A stretch of 64,000 nucleotides of DNA from Bradyrhizobium commune (GCF_015624505.1 NZ_CP061379.1:1-64000), one strand, 5' to 3'. Positions 46,611-58,288 are shown, counted from the first letter of the stretch. The notes: generated by a model not told the origin, from the letters alone. Made by a program: numbers and translations.

Positions 46611-46724
46611 CGCACTTTTCTTCCGATTTGAGACTGCCGCAAATCTGGCCTATGTCGTCCTGTGCGGGCGCGCTTTGAACATGCGTCCTCTCCGATGATC
46701 CGGTTCAAAGGCACAGATACGTCC

Positions 46725-47852
46725 ATGGCGAGCACCAATTCGTTCGATTCCCAAACCATTCTCGATGGTATCCGCCGCTGGGTGGAGATCGAGACGCCGA
46801 CGGAAGTGCCCGAGCAGGTCAACAGGCTGATCTCGCTGGTCACTGAGCATTATCGCGATCTGCCCGTCACGCTCGAACGCGTCGCCGGCGTCGATGGCTG
46901 CGGCGATCATCTTGCGGTGCGCTCGACCTGGGGCCAGGACCGTCCTGGTATCCTGGTGCTCAGTCATCTCGATACCGTTCACCCTATGGGCTTCATCGAA
47001 CGCCTGCCCTTCAAGGTCGAAGGCGACAGCGCGTTCGGTCCCGGCATCTACGACATGAAGGGCGGCGCCTATATCGCCTATCACGCCTTTCGCGAGCTTT
47101 GCGCCACGCCCGATCGCTCGCCGCTCGGCATCACCCACATGTTCACCTCCGACGAGGAGATCGGCAGTCCCACCTCGCGTGCTCTCATTGAGAAGGAAGG
47201 GCGCAAGGCCAAATACGTGCTGGTGACGGAGCCGGCGCGCGACGGCGGCAAGATCGTCACCGGACGCAAGGGCGTCGGACGATTCAAAATCTACATCAAG
47301 GGTATCCCCGCGCATGCCGGCTCGCGTCCCGAAGACGGCCGCAGCGCGGTGCGCGAGCTCGCCAACGTCATCCAGACGCTGGAAGCGATGAACGATCTCA
47401 AGCGCGGCGTGACGGTGAATGTCGGCGTGGTGCGCGGCGGCACGCGTCCCAACGTGACGCCAGAAGAGGCCTATGCCGAAGTCGATCTGCGCGTGCCGAG
47501 CGTTGCCGACGCAGACGAGTTCGTCGGCAAGATCCTCGGACTGACATCGAAGACCGACGGCGTCACCGTCAAGGTCACCGGCGAGCTCAATCGTCCGCCC
47601 TATGAGAAGGGCAATGCGGGTGCTTCGCTCTATGAGCATGCGAAGACGCTCGCCGCCGATCTCGGCTTCGACCTGATCGACACCCACACCGGCGGCGGCT
47701 CGGACGGCAATTTCACGGCGCCGCACACCGGCACGCTCGACGGCCTCGGTGTCGACGGCAAGGGCGCGCATACTCATTATGAGCAGCTCTACGTCTCCTC
47801 GCTCGAGCCGCGCGCACGACTGCTCTACCGCCTGTACCAGACGCTGCGATGA
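46725..47852 (+). CDS. M20-family metallopeptidase (glutamate-carboxypeptidase-like)
   Basis: A dizinc peptidase of the M20/CPDG2 group, about 375 residues. SHLDTVHPMG supplies the first metal His and catalytic Asp. GIYDMKGGAYIAYHAF has the bridging Asp. FTSDEEIGS holds the catalytic Glu pair, and TGGGSDGNF is the later conserved block. ATG 46725 is selected; ATG 46695 would add ten residues. Its stop overlaps trmB by four bases. Substrates could be C-terminal glutamate or other peptides; none is indicated by the neighbours. Confidence 0.88.
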   Translation: MASTNSFDSQTILDGIRRWVEIETPTEVPEQVNRLISLVTEHYRDLPVTLERVAGVDGCGDHLAVRSTWGQDRPGILVLSHLDTVHPMGFIERLPFKVEGDSAFGPGIYDMKGGAYIAYHAFRELCATPDRSPLGITHMFTSDEEIGSPTSRALIEKEGRKAKYVLVTEPARDGGKIVTGRKGVGRFKIYIKGIPAHAGSRPEDGRSAVRELANVIQTLEAMNDLKRGVTVNVGVVRGGTRPNVTPEEAYAEVDLRVPSVADADEFVGKILGLTSKTDGVTVKVTGELNRPPYEKGNAGASLYEHAKTLAADLGFDLIDTHTGGGSDGNFTAPHTGTLDGLGVDGKGAHTHYEQLYVSSLEPRARLLYRLYQTLR

Positions 47853-48559
47853 GCGAGCGCAAATCCGATCCCGAGCGCGCGGACGGCGAGCGCGCCTTCT
47901 TCGGACGCCGCAAGGGGCACAGGCTCAGGCAGCACCAGGCCGAGCTGATCGATCATCTGCTGCCGCATCTTTCACTCGACATCGACGGCGAGGCGCCGGC
48001 GAAGGCTAACGAGATCTTCGATCCCGCGGCCGACGACGTGCGGCTCGAGATCGGTTTTGGTGGCGGCGAGCATCTCGCGGCGGAGGCGCAGAACTTTCCA
48101 GCGACCGGCTTCATCGGCTGCGAGCCCTATGTCAACGGCATGGCCAAGATCCTGGCGCAGATCGAGGCCGCCAACATCGCCAATATCCGCCTGTTCGCGG
48201 GCGATGCCGCAGAGCTGCTCGCATGGCTGCCGAAGGCTTCGCTGTCGCGGATCGACCTGATCCATCCCGATCCCTGGCCGAAGCGCCGGCACTGGAAGCG
48301 GCGCTTTGTGCAAGACAGGACGATTGCCGCGATGGCGCGTGTGCTGAAGGCTGGCGGCGAATTCCGCTTCGTCTGCGACATCGACGATTACTGCGCCTGG
48401 ACGCTGTCGCATCTTTCGCGCTCGGCCGATTTCCGATGGCTCGCGGAACGCGCCGATGATTTCCGGCTGCCCTGGGACGGCTATACGATGACGCGCTACG
48501 GCAGAAAGGCCACGCGCGAAGGACGCAAGGCGGCCTACTTGCGGTTTCGAAGAGTCTAG
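47849..48559 (+). CDS. trmB: tRNA (guanine-N7-)-methyltransferase
   Basis: TrmB makes m7G46 in tRNA using SAM. The 236-residue Rossmann-fold protein shows LEIGFGGGEHLAAEA as the SAM loop, GCEPYVNGMAKIL, and the family motif LIHPDPWPKRRHWKRRFVQ with its catalytic basic residues. The start overlaps the M20 stop (ATGA). Its stop TAG shares the palindrome CTAG with the stop of the convergent DUF2336 gene. Confidence 0.94.
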   Translation: MSERKSDPERADGERAFFGRRKGHRLRQHQAELIDHLLPHLSLDIDGEAPAKANEIFDPAADDVRLEIGFGGGEHLAAEAQNFPATGFIGCEPYVNGMAKILAQIEAANIANIRLFAGDAAELLAWLPKASLSRIDLIHPDPWPKRRHWKRRFVQDRTIAAMARVLKAGGEFRFVCDIDDYCAWTLSHLSRSADFRWLAERADDFRLPWDGYTMTRYGRKATREGRKAAYLRFRRV

Positions 48560-49638
48560 ATGGTCCGCCGGTTGCGCCAGAAATTCACGACACGCTCGGC
48601 AGTCGTGGGCATCAGGCGCGTGAAGTTCACGCGCGCTTGCTCAAGATCGGCATCGGCCGGCATGCGCTGCGGGCCGTACCACATCAGGATCAGCGCGCGC
48701 ACCGTGGGCCAGCCGAGGTTCAACACCCGGCCAAGGATCAGTATAGGATCATAGCGGTCGCCCGCGACCAGGCGGTCGAGGATCGAGAGGCGGACGCCGG
48801 CCATCGCCGAGAGCGAGGCGATCGATTCCTCGTATTTGTGCGCCTTGGCGAAACCGAGCAGCGCGCTCTCGCCGAGATGGCCCTCACGATGCAGTCCGAG
48901 CACCGTGCGCTGCGCCGCCGAGAAATCGCGCCGCGGTCCTGGCGGCAGCGAGGCTTCCTCGATCGCGGCCATCGCGCGCTTGATCTCGACCTGGCGCGTC
49001 GGATTGACCACGCTGGAAAGGCGGCGGCGAATGACGTCGAGCGTGCCGTTCAGAAGCTCTTTCAGATGTTCGCCGGAGAGATCCTCGCGCTGGCCGATCT
49101 TGAGCGTCAGTACGCCGTCCTGGCTCGCGCGCTTGATCAATTCCGAAAAGCCGTCCGCCGAAAAGGCTGCGCCGGCATTGCCGGCAGCGCGGCGCACCAC
49201 GTCGCGATCGCCGCGCTCGACCAGAACGTCGGTGATCTCGACCGACAAGGTCGGCCGCTCCGTCATCGCCAGCAGATGGCCCTGGCCCTTCAGCCGCGCG
49301 ATTTCGACGAGCGCGGCATCGTCGAGCACGGGCGAGCGGCGCAGCACCGGGGCCGCCACCATGATTTCGCTCTCGCGCGCGAGCTGGCCGACGAGATGCC
49401 GCGGCGCGTTGTCCAGCCGCGAAAAGCGCTCGGCGAGATCGACGCGCGAGGCAAGCTCCGCATGCGGGACGAGATCGATCAACAGATTGTCGAAGAGATC
49501 GACCAGATCGGGACGAAGATTTGCGGCATCCTGGAAGAACAGCGCAGAGATCGCGCGTGCGATCTCGCCACGGCGCTTCGGATCGCCGCGTCTGACGATA
49601 TCGTCCAGTCCGGGAATGAGCGACGTGGCAACGGTCAT
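48556..49638 (-). CDS. DUF2336 domain protein
   Basis: A 360-residue helical-repeat protein of the DUF2336 family, common in alphaproteobacteria and without a known activity. It is predicted to be cytosolic: no signal peptide or membrane segment is visible. Repeating helical blocks such as LARESEIMVAAPVLRRSPVLDDAALVEIA suggest a HEAT-like superhelix. ATG 49638 is chosen over a longer in-frame start. It is convergent with trmB, with overlapping stop codons. Confidence 0.87.
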   Translation of the reverse strand: MTVATSLIPGLDDIVRRGDPKRRGEIARAISALFFQDAANLRPDLVDLFDNLLIDLVPHAELASRVDLAERFSRLDNAPRHLVGQLARESEIMVAAPVLRRSPVLDDAALVEIARLKGQGHLLAMTERPTLSVEITDVLVERGDRDVVRRAAGNAGAAFSADGFSELIKRASQDGVLTLKIGQREDLSGEHLKELLNGTLDVIRRRLSSVVNPTRQVEIKRAMAAIEEASLPPGPRRDFSAAQRTVLGLHREGHLGESALLGFAKAHKYEESIASLSAMAGVRLSILDRLVAGDRYDPILILGRVLNLGWPTVRALILMWYGPQRMPADADLEQARVNFTRLMPTTAERVVNFWRNRRTI

Positions 49639-49680
49639 GGAAACGCAACTCGAATCTGGCACGCCGTGGGCGCGCCATAG

Positions 49681-49953
<273 letters not shown>

Positions 49954-49988
49954 TGACGTCGTTAACCCGGCCTTAACCCAAGCACTAA

Positions 49989-50768
<780 letters not shown>

Positions 50769-50770
50769 CC

Positions 50771-52381
50771 ATGGCAGTCAGCGCCAATCGACTTGAATTG
50801 CTCCAGATCGCCGACGCCGTCGCCCGCGAGAAATCGATCGATCGCGGCATCGTCATCGCGGCGATGGAAGATGCCATCGCCAAGGCCGCGCGCGCCCGTT
50901 ACGGCAGCGAGACTGACGTTCACGCCGAGATCGACCCGAAGAAAGGCGAGCTCCGGCTGTCGCGCCACATGCTGGTGGTCGAGAAGGTCGAAAACCACTC
51001 CAATCAGATTTCGCTTGCCGACGCGCAGCGCGCTAACCCGGGCGCCCAGGTCGGCGACACCATCGCCGACACCTTGCCGCCGCTGGAATATGGCCGCATC
51101 GCCGCGCAGTCGGCCAAACAGGTGATCGTGCAGAAGGTGCGCGAGGCCGAGCGCGACCGCCAATATCAGGAATTCAAGGACCGCATCGGCGACATCGTCA
51201 ACGGCGTCGTCAAGCGCGTCGAATATGGCAGCGTGATCGTCGATCTCGGCCGCGGTGAAGCCATCATCCGCCGCGACGAGATGCTGCCGCGCGAAGTGTT
51301 CCGCAACGGCGACCGCGTCCGCGCCTATATCTTCGACGTCCGCCGCGAGACCCGCGGGCCGCAGATCTTCCTGTCCCGCACCCATCCGCAGTTCATGGCA
51401 AAACTGTTCGCGCAGGAAGTGCCGGAAATCTACGACGGCATCGTCGAGATCAAGGCGGTCGCCCGCGATCCGGGCTCGCGCGCGAAAATCGGCGTGATTT
51501 CCCGCGATTCCTCAGTCGATCCGGTCGGCGCTTGCGTCGGTATGCGCGGCTCGCGCGTGCAGGCGGTGGTGAACGAGCTCCAGGGCGAGAAGATCGACAT
51601 CATCCCGTGGTCGCCCGACATCGCGACCTTCGTGGTCAACGCGCTGGCGCCGGCTGAAGTCTCCAAGGTTGTCATCGACGAAGACCGCGAGCGCATCGAG
51701 GTCGTGGTGCCCGACACCAACAACCAGCTCTCGCTGGCGATCGGCCGCCGCGGCCAGAACGTCCGCCTCGCCTCTCAGCTCACCGGCTGGGACATCGACA
51801 TCCTGACCGAGCAGGAGGAATCGGAGCGCCGCCAGGCCGACTTCGAGAACTCCACCCGCGTCTTCATGGAATCGCTCAATGTCGACGAGGTGGTCGGCCA
51901 GCTGCTCGCGTCCGAAGGCTTCACCTCGGTCGAGGAGCTCGCGATGGTGGACCTCAAGGAACTCGCCGGCATCGAGGGTTTTGACGAGGAAACCGCGCAG
52001 GAGCTGCAGACCCGCGCCCGCGAATATCTCGAGCAGCAGGAAGCCGAGCTCGAGGCCCGGCGCAAGGAACTCGGCGTCGAGGACGCCGTCAAGGACGTGC
52101 CCGGTGTGACCTCGAAGATGCTGGTGAAGTTCGGCGAGAACGACATCAAGTCGGTCGACGACCTCGCCGGCTGCGCCACCGACGACCTGGTCGGCTGGAC
52201 CGAGCGCAAGGAAGGCGGCGAGCAGACCAAGTTTGCCGGCGCGCTCGAAGGCCTCGGCGTCTCCCGCGACGAAGCCGAAACCATGATCATGCAGGCGCGC
52301 GTCAAGGCGGGCTGGATCACCGAGGCTGACCTGGCCAAGCCGGCCGAAGAGGCCGAGGCCGCCGAAGACCAGCCGGCTTAA
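50771..52381 (+). CDS. nusA: Transcription termination/antitermination factor NusA
   Basis: NusA binds RNA polymerase and modulates pausing, termination and antitermination. The 536-residue protein has an N-terminal RNAP-binding domain, an S1 domain (about 135-200), two KH domains ([27 protein letters not shown], then [17 protein letters not shown]) and two C-terminal helix-hairpin-helix repeats ([14 protein letters not shown], then [15 protein letters not shown]). The length is typical of alphaproteobacteria. The upstream leader terminator could be a target of its own regulation. Confidence 0.96.
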   Translation: MAVSANRLELLQIADAVAREKSIDRGIVIAAMEDAIAKAARARYGSETDVHAEIDPKKGELRLSRHMLVVEKVENHSNQISLADAQRANPGAQVGDTIADTLPPLEYGRIAAQSAKQVIVQKVREAERDRQYQEFKDRIGDIVNGVVKRVEYGSVIVDLGRGEAIIRRDEMLPREVFRNGDRVRAYIFDVRRETRGPQIFLSRTHPQFMAKLFAQEVPEIYDGIVEIKAVARDPGSRAKIGVISRDSSVDPVGACVGMRGSRVQAVVNELQGEKIDIIPWSPDIATFVVNALAPAEVSKVVIDEDRERIEVVVPDTNNQLSLAIGRRGQNVRLASQLTGWDIDILTEQEESERRQADFENSTRVFMESLNVDEVVGQLLASEGFTSVEELAMVDLKELAGIEGFDEETAQELQTRAREYLEQQEAELEARRKELGVEDAVKDVPGVTSKMLVKFGENDIKSVDDLAGCATDDLVGWTERKEGGEQTKFAGALEGLGVSRDEAETMIMQARVKAGWITEADLAKPAEEAEAAEDQPA

Positions 52382-52404
52382 GGGCGAAGGAGGATGTCGC
52401 CCGG

Positions 52405-53088
52405 ATGCTTGCCAGCACTGACCCTGAACTCGACAATGGACCGCGGACCGAAAGGTCCGCGACCATGCGTATGTGCGCGGTCAGCCGCGAGGTCCGGCCG
52501 ATCGACGAGCTGATCCGCTTCGTCGTATCGCCTGACGGCCAGATAGTTCCCGATCTCAAGCGCAAGCTGCCCGGACGGGGCATGTGGGTCACCGCGTCGC
52601 GGCAGGTGGTTGCGGAAGCCGTCCGTCGTCACCAATTTACCAAAGCTTTCAAGCGCGACCTGCGCATTTCTCCGACGCTTCCCGCCGACATCGAGGCGCT
52701 CCTGGTTCGGAGCGCGACCGAAGCCCTTGGGATTGCTGCCAAGGCAAGGCAGATCGTCGCCGGCTTCGGCAAGGTCGAGGACGCCCTGCGGGAAGGCACG
52801 GCCGAGGTCCTGATCCATGCCAGCGACGGGGCCGCGGACGGAATCCGCAAATTGGACATGCTGGCGCGGCAAAATGACGGAAACCGCGGCGACCAGCCGC
52901 CGATTCCGGTCGTTACGGCGCTGAAATCGATAGAATTGGATTTGGCACTTACCCGGTCAAATGTGATACATGCTGCCCTGCTCGCGGGCCCGGCGAGCAA
53001 GTCATTCCTGTCACGTAGCCAGATGCTGGTCCGATACCGGATGGCGGACGACGACAAGACTGCTGAAAAGCACGGCCAGGATTTTTAA
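52405..53088 (+). CDS. YlxR-family RNA-binding protein with L7Ae-like domain
   Basis: A 227-residue protein fusing YlxR (DUF448) and an L7Ae-like fold. The N-terminal part has MRMCAVSREVRPIDELIRFV and LPGRGMWVTASRQVVAEAV, the YlxR core; the second half (ARQIVAGFGKVEDALREG, VLIHASDGAADG) is L7Ae-like. In Gram-positive bacteria these are separate genes in the same operon. A role in RNA binding or nucleoid regulation is inferred. It sits between nusA and infB, the standard place. Confidence 0.9.
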   Translation: MLASTDPELDNGPRTERSATMRMCAVSREVRPIDELIRFVVSPDGQIVPDLKRKLPGRGMWVTASRQVVAEAVRRHQFTKAFKRDLRISPTLPADIEALLVRSATEALGIAAKARQIVAGFGKVEDALREGTAEVLIHASDGAADGIRKLDMLARQNDGNRGDQPPIPVVTALKSIELDLALTRSNVIHAALLAGPASKSFLSRSQMLVRYRMADDDKTAEKHGQDF

Positions 53089-53159
53089 GAGACAACGACG
53101 AACCGGTTCGACGGTGCGGCAACGCACAACGACAACAAGATCAGGATTAGGACTGCTGA

Positions 53160-55838
53160 ATGGTTGATACCAAGACCCCTGACGACAAGAAGCTGAGCGT
53201 TCCGAGCAAGACGCTATCGCTCAAGCCGCGCGTCGAAACGGGCACCGTGCGCCAGAGCTTCAGCCACGGCCGCAGCAAGCAGGTCGTGGTCGAGAAGCGC
53301 GGCAAGCGCCGCATCGACGGCAGCCCTGAGCCACAGGCTCCCGTGGTTGTTGCAAAGCCGGCACCGGCCGCGCCTGCACCCGCGCCCGCGCGCCCGGCGC
53401 CGCCGCGCAATGCCGGTTCCGGCGTCGTGCTGCGCACGCTGACCGAGGACGAACGCTCCGCCCGCGCCAGCGCGCTGGCCGATGCCAAAGTGCGCGAAGT
53501 CGAAGAGCGTCGCCAGGCCGAGGAAGAGGCTCAGCGTCGCGCTGTCCGCGACGCCGCCGAACGCGCCGAGCGCGACGCCGCCGAATCCCGCCGCAAGGCC
53601 GAGGACGAGCGTCATCGCCACGAAGAGGAAGCCAAGCGAAAAGCCGAGACCGAGGCCAAGAAGCGCTTTGGCGAGGGCGAGCAGTCGCAAGCTGCGGCGC
53701 GCACTGCCGCAGCCGCGCCGTCCCCTCCTGCACCGCGGCCCGCGGCCGCCACGCCGCGGCCCGGCACGACGACAGCGCGTCCGGCAACGACCACGCCGCG
53801 TCCGGCCGGCCCGGTGGGTCGCGCCCCCGCGGTCGCGGCCGGACCGGACGAGGACGATGGTCCGCGCCAGATCCGTCGTGGTCCCGGCGGCGCTGCGCGT
53901 CCTGTGGTCGCCCCCAAGCCCACCCACAAGCCCGGCCCGCAGAAAGAGCGTGGCCGCCTGACCGTCGTGACCGCGCTCAATGCCGACGAGGTACGCGAGC
54001 GCTCGATCGCCTCGTTCCGCCGCCGCACCCAGCGCCTGAAGGGCCATACCGCGAACGAGCCGAAGGAAAAGCTGATCCGCGAAGTGATCATTCCGGAAGC
54101 GATCACCATCCAGGAGCTCGCCAACCGCATGGCCGAGCGCGCGGTCGACGTCATCCGCATGCTGATGAAGCAGGGCGCGATGCACAAGATCACCGACGTG
54201 ATCGACGCCGACACCGCGCAGCTGATCGCCGAAGAGCTCGGCCACACCGTCAAGCGCGTCGCCGCGTCCGACGTTGAAGAGGGCCTGTTCGACGTCGTGG
54301 ACGATTCCACCGACACCGAGCCGCGCTCGCCGGTCGTGACCGTGATGGGTCACGTCGACCACGGCAAGACCTCGCTGCTCGATGCGCTCCGCCATGCCAA
54401 CGTGGTGTCCGGCGAAGCCGGCGGCATCACCCAGCATATCGGCGCCTATCAGGTGCTGTCGCCCGAAAGCGGCAAGAAGATCACCTTCATCGACACGCCT
54501 GGCCACGCCGCGTTCACCGCGATGCGCGCCCGCGGCGCCAAGGTCACCGACATCGTCGTGCTGGTGGTTGCGGCCGATGACGGCGTGATGCCGCAGACGG
54601 TCGAAGCCATCAACCACGCCAAGGCGGCGCGCGTGCCGATCATCGTTGCCATCAACAAGATCGACAAGCCCGACGCCAAGCCCGAGCGCGTCCGCACCGA
54701 GCTGCTCCAGCACGAGGTGCAGGTCGAATCGTTCGGCGGCGAAGTCGTCGACGTCGAAGTGTCCGCCAAGAACAAGACCAATCTCGACAAGCTGCTCGAG
54801 ATGATCGCGCTCCAGGCCGAACTGCTCGACCTCAAGACCAATTCGGAGCGTCCGGCCGAAGGCACCGTGATCGAGGCCAAGCTCGATCGCGGCCGCGGTC
54901 CGGTCGCGACCGTGCTGGTCCAGCGCGGCACGCTGCGGGTCGGCGACATCATCGTCGCCGGCGCCGAGATGGGCCGCGTCCGCGCGCTGATCTCGGATCA
55001 GGGCGAGACCGTGGACGAAGCCGGCCCCTCTGTGCCGGTCGAAGTGCTCGGCTTCAACGGCCCGCCGGAAGCCGGCGACCGTCTCGCGGTCGTCGAGAAC
55101 GAAGCGCGCGCCCGCCAGATCACCAGCTACCGCGCGCACCAGAAGCGCGAGAACGCGGCGGCCTCGATCTCCGGCATGCGCGGCTCGCTCGAGCAGATGA
55201 TGTCGCAGTTGAAGACGGCGGGCCGCAAGGAATTCCCGCTGATCGTCAAGGCCGACGTGCAGGGCTCGCTGGAAGCGATCCTTGGCTCGCTGGAGAAGCT
55301 CGGCACCGACGAGGTCGCAGCCCGCATCCTGCATGCGGGTGTCGGCGGCATCTCGGAATCCGACGTGACGCTCGCGGAAGGCTTCAATGCCGCGATCATC
55401 GGCTTCAGCGTTCGTGCGAACAAGGAGGCGGCCGCGGCCGCCAAACGCAACGGCATCGAGATCCGCTACTACAACATCATCTACGACCTCGTGGACGACG
55501 TGAAGAAGGCGATGAGCGGCCTGCTCGCGCCGACCTTGCGCGAAACCATGCTGGGCAATGCCGAGATCCTGGAGATCTTCAACATCTCCAAGGTCGGCAA
55601 GGTCGCCGGCTGCCGCGTCACCGACGGCACCGTGGAACGCGGCGCCAATGTGCGCCTGATCCGCGACAACGTCGTCGTGCACGAAGGCAAGCTGTCGACG
55701 CTGAAGCGTTTCAAGGACGAAGTGAAGGAAGTTCAGGCCGGCCAGGAATGCGGCATGGCCTTCGAGAACTATCACGACATGCGTGCCGGTGACGTGATCG
55801 AGTGTTATCGCGTGGAGACGATCCAGCGCTCCCTGTAA
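53160..55838 (+). CDS. infB: Translation initiation factor IF-2
   Basis: IF-2 is the GTPase that brings fMet-tRNA to the 30S subunit and promotes subunit joining. The 892-residue protein has a long low-complexity N-terminus rich in Ala, Pro, Arg and charged coiled-coil residues (about 60-290), an IF2_N domain near 310-360, the G domain with G1 GHVDHGKT at 397-404, DTPGH and NKID, and C-terminal domains II-IV. A perfect hairpin lies between it and rbfA. Confidence 0.97.
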   Translation: MVDTKTPDDKKLSVPSKTLSLKPRVETGTVRQSFSHGRSKQVVVEKRGKRRIDGSPEPQAPVVVAKPAPAAPAPAPARPAPPRNAGSGVVLRTLTEDERSARASALADAKVREVEERRQAEEEAQRRAVRDAAERAERDAAESRRKAEDERHRHEEEAKRKAETEAKKRFGEGEQSQAAARTAAAAPSPPAPRPAAATPRPGTTTARPATTTPRPAGPVGRAPAVAAGPDEDDGPRQIRRGPGGAARPVVAPKPTHKPGPQKERGRLTVVTALNADEVRERSIASFRRRTQRLKGHTANEPKEKLIREVIIPEAITIQELANRMAERAVDVIRMLMKQGAMHKITDVIDADTAQLIAEELGHTVKRVAASDVEEGLFDVVDDSTDTEPRSPVVTVMGHVDHGKTSLLDALRHANVVSGEAGGITQHIGAYQVLSPESGKKITFIDTPGHAAFTAMRARGAKVTDIVVLVVAADDGVMPQTVEAINHAKAARVPIIVAINKIDKPDAKPERVRTELLQHEVQVESFGGEVVDVEVSAKNKTNLDKLLEMIALQAELLDLKTNSERPAEGTVIEAKLDRGRGPVATVLVQRGTLRVGDIIVAGAEMGRVRALISDQGETVDEAGPSVPVEVLGFNGPPEAGDRLAVVENEARARQITSYRAHQKRENAAASISGMRGSLEQMMSQLKTAGRKEFPLIVKADVQGSLEAILGSLEKLGTDEVAARILHAGVGGISESDVTLAEGFNAAIIGFSVRANKEAAAAAKRNGIEIRYYNIIYDLVDDVKKAMSGLLAPTLRETMLGNAEILEIFNISKVGKVAGCRVTDGTVERGANVRLIRDNVVVHEGKLSTLKRFKDEVKEVQAGQECGMAFENYHDMRAGDVIECYRVETIQRSL

Positions 55839-55885
55839 GTCCAAATCTTACCGAAGCGCCCGGATCTTTTTGAGCTGAAATAGCG

Positions 55886-55924
55886 GGAGTGCGATGGCCG
55901 GATTTTTTCCGGCCATCGCACTCC
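55886..55924. repeat. Perfect 16-bp hairpin between infB and rbfA
   Basis: GGAGTGCGATGGCCGG (55886-55901) pairs exactly with CCGGCCATCGCACTCC (55909-55924) around an ATTTTTT loop. There is no T run after the right arm, so it is not a typical terminator. It may be a processing or mRNA-stability element inside the operon. Confidence 0.85.
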
Positions 55925-55993
55925 ATTCGTTTCAACAGGACAAATGACAATGCCCGTGTCCAAACGCGGACATGACGAGGTGATTTCCGAACC

Positions 55994-56437
55994 ATGCCCC
56001 GCCACCACCAGAAAAAGAGTTCCGCGCCCGGCGGCTCGCAGCGTCAGCTGCGCGTCGGCGAGCAGGTTCGCCACGCGATAGCCGATATTCTGGCGCAAGG
56101 AGGCGTGCATGATGCGGACCTCGAAGGTCACATCATCACCGTGCCGGAGGTGCGGATGTCGCCTGACCTGAAGCTCGCGACAATCTACGTGATGCCGCTC
56201 GGCGGCCGCGACACCGAGCTCGTCATCGCTGCGCTCGAGCGCAACAAGAGATTCCTGCGCGGCGAAGTCGCGCGGCGCGTTAACTTGAAATTTGCACCTG
56301 ACGTTCGCTTCCGCGTCGACGAGCGATTCGACGAGGCGGAACGGATCGAGAAGCTTTTGCGAACACCCGCGGTGCAGAAGGACTTGGACAAGAATCCGGA
56401 GCAGGATCCGGATTCGGATCGGGAAGAAGAACAATGA
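55994..56437 (+). CDS. rbfA: Ribosome-binding factor A
   Basis: RbfA is a KH-fold 30S maturation factor, here 147 residues. [20 protein letters not shown] is the conserved first helix, and [22 protein letters not shown] the core sheet. The C-terminal tail is acidic ([16 protein letters not shown]). Its stop overlaps the truB start (ATGA), giving coupled translation. Confidence 0.95.
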   Translation: MPRHHQKKSSAPGGSQRQLRVGEQVRHAIADILAQGGVHDADLEGHIITVPEVRMSPDLKLATIYVMPLGGRDTELVIAALERNKRFLRGEVARRVNLKFAPDVRFRVDERFDEAERIEKLLRTPAVQKDLDKNPEQDPDSDREEEQ

Positions 56438-57552
56438 TGATGGACCCCGCACACGGCACGATCGGCGGCGAAGAGCCCGATACGCGCGACATGCAAAAAA
56501 ATAATTTTGCCGATGTCGGTGGCGATGGTCACGCGCATCAGGAGCCGCGTCGCGTCAACAACGATCCGCGCGCGGGCAAGCAGAAGGGCAACCAGCCGCG
56601 CCGCGACCGGCGCGACGTCCATGGCTGGGTCGTGCTCGACAAGCCGATCGGGATGACCTCGACGCAAGCCGTTGCCGTGCTCAAGCGCCTGTTCAACGCC
56701 AAGCGCGCCGGCCACGCCGGCACACTCGATCCGCTCGCTTCCGGCGGCCTGCCGATCGCGCTTGGCGAAGCCACCAAGACGGTTCCCTTCGTCATGGATG
56801 GTCGCAAGCGCTACCGCTTCACCGTGTGCTGGGGCGAGGAGCGCGACACCGACGACATCGAGGGCCAGGTCACTGCGACCTCCGACCAGCGCCCGACCCG
56901 GGAGTCCATCCTGGCCCTGCTGCCCCGCTTCACCGGGGTGATCGAGCAGGTTCCGCCGCGCTATTCCGCGATCAAGGTCCAGGGCGAGCGCGCCTATGAC
57001 CTCGCCCGCGACGGCGAGGTCGTGGAGCTGGCCCCGCGCCCGGTCGAGATTCACCATTTATCCCTTGTTGATCAACCAGATAACGACCGCGCCGTATTCG
57101 AAGCCGAGTGCGGCAAGGGCACCTATGTCCGGGCGCTTGCCCGCGATATGGGCCGGATTCTCGGCACTTTCGGCCATATCTGCGCGCTGCGGCGGACCTT
57201 GGTCGGCCCATTTAGCGAAAACGACATGATTCCGCTGGATCGACTGGAGGCTTTGTGCGATAGAGCCGCGTCCGGCGAGGGCAGCCTCGCCGACGCGCTT
57301 ATGCCCGTTGAGACCGCGCTGGACGACATCCCGGCACTGGCCGTCACTCGGGCTGATGCGGCAAGGCTCCACCGGGGCCAAGCCGTTTTGTTGCGCGGAC
57401 GGGATGCGCCCAATTGTAGCGGCACAGTCTATGTCACGGTAGCAGGCCGTCTTCTGGCGCTTGCTGAAGTTGGCAATGGCGAAATCATCCCCAAGCGTGT
57501 GTTCAACCTGACCGGCTTGACTGCCTCAACCGGTCGCAACGAGAGAAATTGA
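56434..57552 (+). CDS. truB: tRNA pseudouridine-55 synthase TruB
   Basis: TruB makes pseudouridine 55 in the T-loop of tRNAs. The 372-residue protein includes [24 protein letters not shown] and the catalytic segment [25 protein letters not shown] with the essential Asp, then [18 protein letters not shown] and the C-terminal PUA-like part. About 60 N-terminal residues before the catalytic domain are low-complexity and polar, so the true start might be the internal Met at about residue 20. rpsO follows two bases later. Confidence 0.94.
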   Translation: MMMDPAHGTIGGEEPDTRDMQKNNFADVGGDGHAHQEPRRVNNDPRAGKQKGNQPRRDRRDVHGWVVLDKPIGMTSTQAVAVLKRLFNAKRAGHAGTLDPLASGGLPIALGEATKTVPFVMDGRKRYRFTVCWGEERDTDDIEGQVTATSDQRPTRESILALLPRFTGVIEQVPPRYSAIKVQGERAYDLARDGEVVELAPRPVEIHHLSLVDQPDNDRAVFEAECGKGTYVRALARDMGRILGTFGHICALRRTLVGPFSENDMIPLDRLEALCDRAASGEGSLADALMPVETALDDIPALAVTRADAARLHRGQAVLLRGRDAPNCSGTVYVTVAGRLLALAEVGNGEIIPKRVFNLTGLTASTGRNERN

Positions 57553-57554
57553 CG

Positions 57555-57824
57555 ATGTCGATTGCCGCAGAACGCAAAGCGGAAGTCATCAAGACGAATG
57601 CCACCAAGGCCGGCGATACCGGCTCGCCCGAGGTTCAGGTTGCGATCCTGTCGGAACGCATCAACAACCTCACCAGCCATTTCAAGACCCACGTGAAGGA
57701 CAACCATTCGCGTCGTGGTCTCTTGAAGCTGGTCTCGACCCGCCGCTCGCTCCTCGACTATCTGAAGAAGAAGGACGAGGCGCGGTACAAGGCGCTGCTC
57801 GAGAAGCACAACATTCGTCGTTAA
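57555..57824 (+). CDS. rpsO: 30S ribosomal protein S15
   Basis: S15 binds 16S rRNA and nucleates the platform. The 89-residue protein is full length, with [26 protein letters not shown] and [23 protein letters not shown], both rRNA-contacting blocks. ATG 57555 is the family start; the TTG at 57549 is not needed. It ends the truB-rpsO unit and is followed by a strong terminator. Confidence 0.97.
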   Translation: MSIAAERKAEVIKTNATKAGDTGSPEVQVAILSERINNLTSHFKTHVKDNHSRRGLLKLVSTRRSLLDYLKKKDEARYKALLEKHNIRR

Positions 57825-57833
57825 GAGTTCTTG

Positions 57834-57857
57834 CGCGCGCCACTGGCGCGCGTTTTT
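57834..57857 (+). terminator. Intrinsic terminator after rpsO
   Basis: CGCGCGCC (57834-57841) pairs with GGCGCGCG (57845-57852), followed by TTTTT. It lies ten bases after the rpsO stop and separates rpsO from pnp. Confidence 0.85.
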
Positions 57858-57966
57858 GCGCGTGGTTTCGAGCGAAAGCGCTTATTTTAAGGTTTTTGAT
57901 CGAGGCTCACGCGCACGTCGGATGCGAGCCCAAAGCGCGACAAGAATCGCACTTTGGATTGTTGTT

Positions 57967-58015
57967 TGAGCATGATCTTTTCGGAAAGCCGCTTCACACT
58001 TTTCCGGATCATGCT
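57967..58015. repeat. Palindromic intergenic element, GAGCATGATC family
   Basis: GAGCATGATC (57967-57976) and GATCATGCT (58006-58014) are inverted, with CGGAAA and TTTTCCG forming an inner stem. The 464-bp rpsO-pnp gap holds the rpsO terminator, this repeat and the pnp leader hairpin; I see no gene in it. Confidence 0.75.
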
Positions 58016-58166
58016 TTGGTGACGATTCGCATCCGGGGCATGATCAGCGAAGACCGCAATTCGGTGTTCGCATTCGTGCCGACTGACAGTCCAGCAGCAA
58101 TCCGGCGGCTGGGCGCAACGGGCAAGGCGCCCGTATGACCCGAAAGGATGGACGCCATCCGACATC

Positions 58167-58241
58167 CAAAAACCATGGCAGGATCGCAGGACGCTGATCG
58201 CCCGCTCCGATCAGCGTCCTGCAATCTTGACATGGTTTTTG
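58167..58241 (+). promoter_or_regulatory. Nested leader hairpin upstream of pnp
   Basis: An inner perfect 15-bp stem GCAGGACGCTGATCG (58186-58200) / CGATCAGCGTCCTGC (58208-58222) is enclosed by CAAAAACCATG (58167-58177) / CATGGTTTTTG (58231-58241). It ends 47 bases before the pnp start. In enterobacteria, an RNase III-cut pnp leader hairpin controls PNPase autoregulation; the same logic here is inference. Confidence 0.6.
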
Positions 58242-58288
58242 TTTTTCGAGCCGTCCCTTCTTTCGAGAACCCATGAAAGAAGACCTCT

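Noticed and set aside
53214..55844. Open frame of 876 codons antisense to infB
   Set aside because: The plus-strand product is unmistakable IF-2. The antisense translation is rich in His, Arg, Asp and Ala without any motif, as expected opposite a high-G+C gene.
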